NCBI GenBank assembly: GCA_902793435.1
Contig: CADBDF010000002.1
Location: 1 to 64,000, forward strand
DNA: 64,000 nt
Reading direction: 5' to 3'
From: an uncultured Pseudomonadota bacterium
GTDB taxonomy: Bacteria; Pseudomonadota; Alphaproteobacteria; Rs-D84
The translations under genes and the position numbers were made by a program. Shown piece by piece: positions 62,312 through 64,000 of the stretch. The number at the start of each line of letters is the position of its first letter. Position 1 is the first letter of the stretch. Below the pieces are notes generated by a model. The model worked only from the letters and a program-made list of their open reading frames with translations. It was not told the origin of the DNA and did not search any database.

Positions 62312-62668
62312 ATGTTAAAACATTTGACATCTAATGAAAGACGCACGTTGGCAAATCGCGGTGCGTTGAAAAGAAAAAATCCTGGTAAAATCCGTTTGTC
62401 GGTTTTCCGTTCGGGCCGTCATATTGAAATCCAGGCTATTGATGATACACGTGGCCACACATTGTGTGCAGCATCCAGTAAAGAAAAAGGCTTTGCAGGA
62501 AAAGGCTGGAATATTGCTGGGGCTGAATTGGTTGGCAAGGCATTTGCAGAACGTGTCGTAAAGGCCGGTATTGCAGAAAATTGCTATTTTGATCGTGGTG
62601 GTTATCGTTATCATGGTCGTGTAAAAGCTCTGTGTGAAGCAATTCGCGCAGGTGGTGTAAGAATTTAA
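62312..62668 (+). CDS. rplR: 50S ribosomal protein L18
   Basis: 118 aa, brings 5S rRNA to the 50S subunit. RLSVFRSGRHIEIQAIDDTR, GHTLCAASSKEKGF, YFDRGGYRYHGRVKALCEAI fit the family, with the usual FDRGGYxYHGRVKA block intact. Confidence 0.96.
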   Translation: MLKHLTSNERRTLANRGALKRKNPGKIRLSVFRSGRHIEIQAIDDTRGHTLCAASSKEKGFAGKGWNIAGAELVGKAFAERVVKAGIAENCYFDRGGYRYHGRVKALCEAIRAGGVRI

Positions 62669-62684
62669 TTAAACGGAGATTACA

Positions 62685-63245
62685 ATGGCACGTTTTGATG
62701 ATAAAAAATTGCAAACGGATAATTTGGTAGATAAATTGGTTTCTATCAACCGCGTTTCTAAAACAGTGAAGGGCGGTCGTAATATGTCTTTTTCCGCGTT
62801 GGTCGTAGTTGGTGACAAGGCGGGTCGTGTTGGTTTTGGTAAAGGTAAAGCATTGGAAGTACAAAGTGCTGTCCAAAAAGCAACCAAAGCGGCAAAAGCG
62901 AAAATGGTTCGCGTTCCTTTGAAAGAAGGTCGTACATTGCATCATGATGTCGAGGCAAAATATGGTGCATCTAAATTGGTTGTGCGCAGTGCGGTGCCTG
63001 GTACTGGTATTATTGCGGGTGGTGCTTTGCGTGCGGTATTTGAATGTTTGGGTGTCCAAGACGTCGTTGTGAAATCCCAAGGTTCAAATAATCCAAACAA
63101 CATGATCAGAGCTGCTTTCTTGGCATTTGCAAAAATGAATTCCCCGAAAACTGTGGCTGCACGTCGTGGTAAAACAGTTGCGGAAATTATTGCGGGTCGT
63201 GATGGTAAAAAATTAGAAGCAGCCGCAGTTGAAGAAAATGCGTAA
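62685..63245 (+). CDS. rpsE: 30S ribosomal protein S5
   Basis: 186 aa with a double-stranded-RNA-binding-like N-terminal domain ([37 protein letters not shown]) and [20 protein letters not shown]. Also linked to mRNA unwinding and decoding accuracy. ATG preceded by CGGAG. Confidence 0.97.
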   Translation: MARFDDKKLQTDNLVDKLVSINRVSKTVKGGRNMSFSALVVVGDKAGRVGFGKGKALEVQSAVQKATKAAKAKMVRVPLKEGRTLHHDVEAKYGASKLVVRSAVPGTGIIAGGALRAVFECLGVQDVVVKSQGSNNPNNMIRAAFLAFAKMNSPKTVAARRGKTVAEIIAGRDGKKLEAAAVEENA

Positions 63246-63262
63246 ATAAAAGGAGGATAGAT

Positions 63263-63442
63263 ATGGCTAAAATAATTGTAAAACAAGTAAAAAGCATTAT
63301 CGGTCGTCCAGAATATCAACGCAAGGTTGTTATGGCTTTGGGTTTGGGACGCATTGGTAAAACACGCGAAATGAACGATAGCGAAAGCGTTCGTGGCATG
63401 GTCGCTAAGGTTTCTCATTTGGTAGAAATCGTTGAAAAATAA
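63263..63442 (+). CDS. rpmD: 50S ribosomal protein L30
   Basis: 59 aa: MAKIIVKQVKSIIGRPEYQR, KVVMALGLGRIGKTREMNDS, ESVRGMVAKVSHLVEIVEK. The GRP...LGLGRIGK core identifies L30. AAGGAGGA, one of the best Shine-Dalgarno sites in the window, lies 8 bases before ATG. Between rpsE and rplO as in the standard spc order. Confidence 0.95.
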   Translation: MAKIIVKQVKSIIGRPEYQRKVVMALGLGRIGKTREMNDSESVRGMVAKVSHLVEIVEK

Positions 63443-63524
63443 TTAAAATAAACCGAGTACATAGTACTTGTATTATGTGCGAAATAGACTATATCATTAG
63501 TCGTAGGAATAAAGGGATAAAAAA

Positions 63525-63983
63525 ATGAAATTAAATGCATTGATGGATAACAAAGGTGCGCGCGCGGGTATTAAACGCGTTGGTCGTGGTATGGCATCGG
63601 GATATGGTAAAACCGCTGGTCGTGGAACCAAGGGTCAAAAGGCACGTGCGGGTTCACGCAAGCAGGCAACTTTCCAAGGTGGTCAAATGCCAATTTTGCG
63701 TCGTTTCCCAAAATTTGGTTTTACAAATCCATTTGCTAAACATTATGTGACAATCAATTTGGGCGATATTGAAAAATTTATCAAATCTGGCAAAATTGAT
63801 GCAAAACAAACTATCACAATGGATTCTTTGTTGGCTGCAAAAATTATCAACCGTAAATTAGATGGTTTGAAAGTTTTGGCCAAAGGCGAAATCAAAACCG
63901 CTGTGACTGTTGTTGCAGATAAATGGTCCAAAGCTGCCGAAGAAGCAATTGTGAAAGCGGGTGGAAAAATTTCCAACAAATAA
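63525..63983 (+). CDS. rplO: 50S ribosomal protein L15
   Basis: 152 aa, complete, the last gene in the window: GIKRVGRGMASGYGKTAGRG, GTKGQKARAGSRKQATFQGG, MPILRRFPKFGFTNPFAKHY. The next gene in this order is normally secY, which would lie just beyond the edge. A short AGTAC-rich hairpin lies in the 82-bp gap before it. Confidence 0.96.
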   Translation: MKLNALMDNKGARAGIKRVGRGMASGYGKTAGRGTKGQKARAGSRKQATFQGGQMPILRRFPKFGFTNPFAKHYVTINLGDIEKFIKSGKIDAKQTITMDSLLAAKIINRKLDGLKVLAKGEIKTAVTVVADKWSKAAEEAIVKAGGKISNK

Positions 63984-64000
63984 TAAATTAAATTCGTCCT

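Overview
This window reads as one 64 kb piece of an AT-rich Gram-negative chromosome. Nearly every housekeeping gene looks alphaproteobacterial: rpsT lies near dnaA, lipid A synthesis uses LpxI, the small XRE-type regulator is of an alphaproteobacterial type, and there are TolB, AsmA and beta-barrel outer-membrane proteins. The compact genome, strong use of TTG for Leu and many secreted modular proteins suggest a host- or gut-associated uncultured lineage (RF32-like Rhodospirillales is my best guess, by inference only). UGA is a stop and Trp is UGG.

Layout. 1-6 kb: rpsT (minus), plsY, dprA, an AT-rich gap that is a candidate origin, a divergent dnaA, and two secreted proteins of unknown function. 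6-16 kb: parE, dnaJ, pgsA, uvrC, a pilin-like protein, rluC-type pseudouridine synthase, AsmA and a diadenylate cyclase. 16-23 kb: dnaN, ppa, efp, two secreted proteins, fba, a lipoprotein, a VirB2-like protein and a ribbon-helix-helix protein preceded by a 12-bp tandem repeat. 23-34 kb: tolB, a secreted nuclease, the ftsE-ftsX-DUF218-plsC operon, an outer-membrane barrel, a 922-aa seven-repeat surface protein, an RNA m5U methyltransferase and lpxI. 33.7-38.3 kb is accessory: an inverted-repeat element carrying a broken DUF559 gene, a mini HTH regulator, a small RNA, two paralogous secreted proteins sharing a promoter motif, and a palindromic element. 38-46 kb: rbfA, yqaA, lepA, a small Cys-rich protein, an integrase relative that has lost its catalytic residues, acpP, fabF, tRNA-Pro(CGG), mltG and an outer-membrane barrel. 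47-49 kb: a phage-like mosaic surface protein. 49.3-64 kb: str-S10-spc ribosomal gene run from rpsL to rplO, with an unknown 81-aa gene inserted between rplD and rplW.

Strongest new observations. (1) An orphan small-RNA gene at about 34754-34937 has its own promoter and terminator and shows C/U-rich hairpin loops. One loop is perfectly complementary over 20 nt to the ribosome-binding region of dnaA, 32 kb away. (2) That DnaA appears to lack the AAA+ arginine finger and the sensor-2 arginine. (3) At least five secreted proteins scattered over the window share a short module ending in a Leu-rich strand and a Trp, usually with a Cys pair, which looks like a lineage-specific surface-protein system. 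(4) The two adjacent paralogues of that group are driven by promoters carrying an identical 15-bp site.
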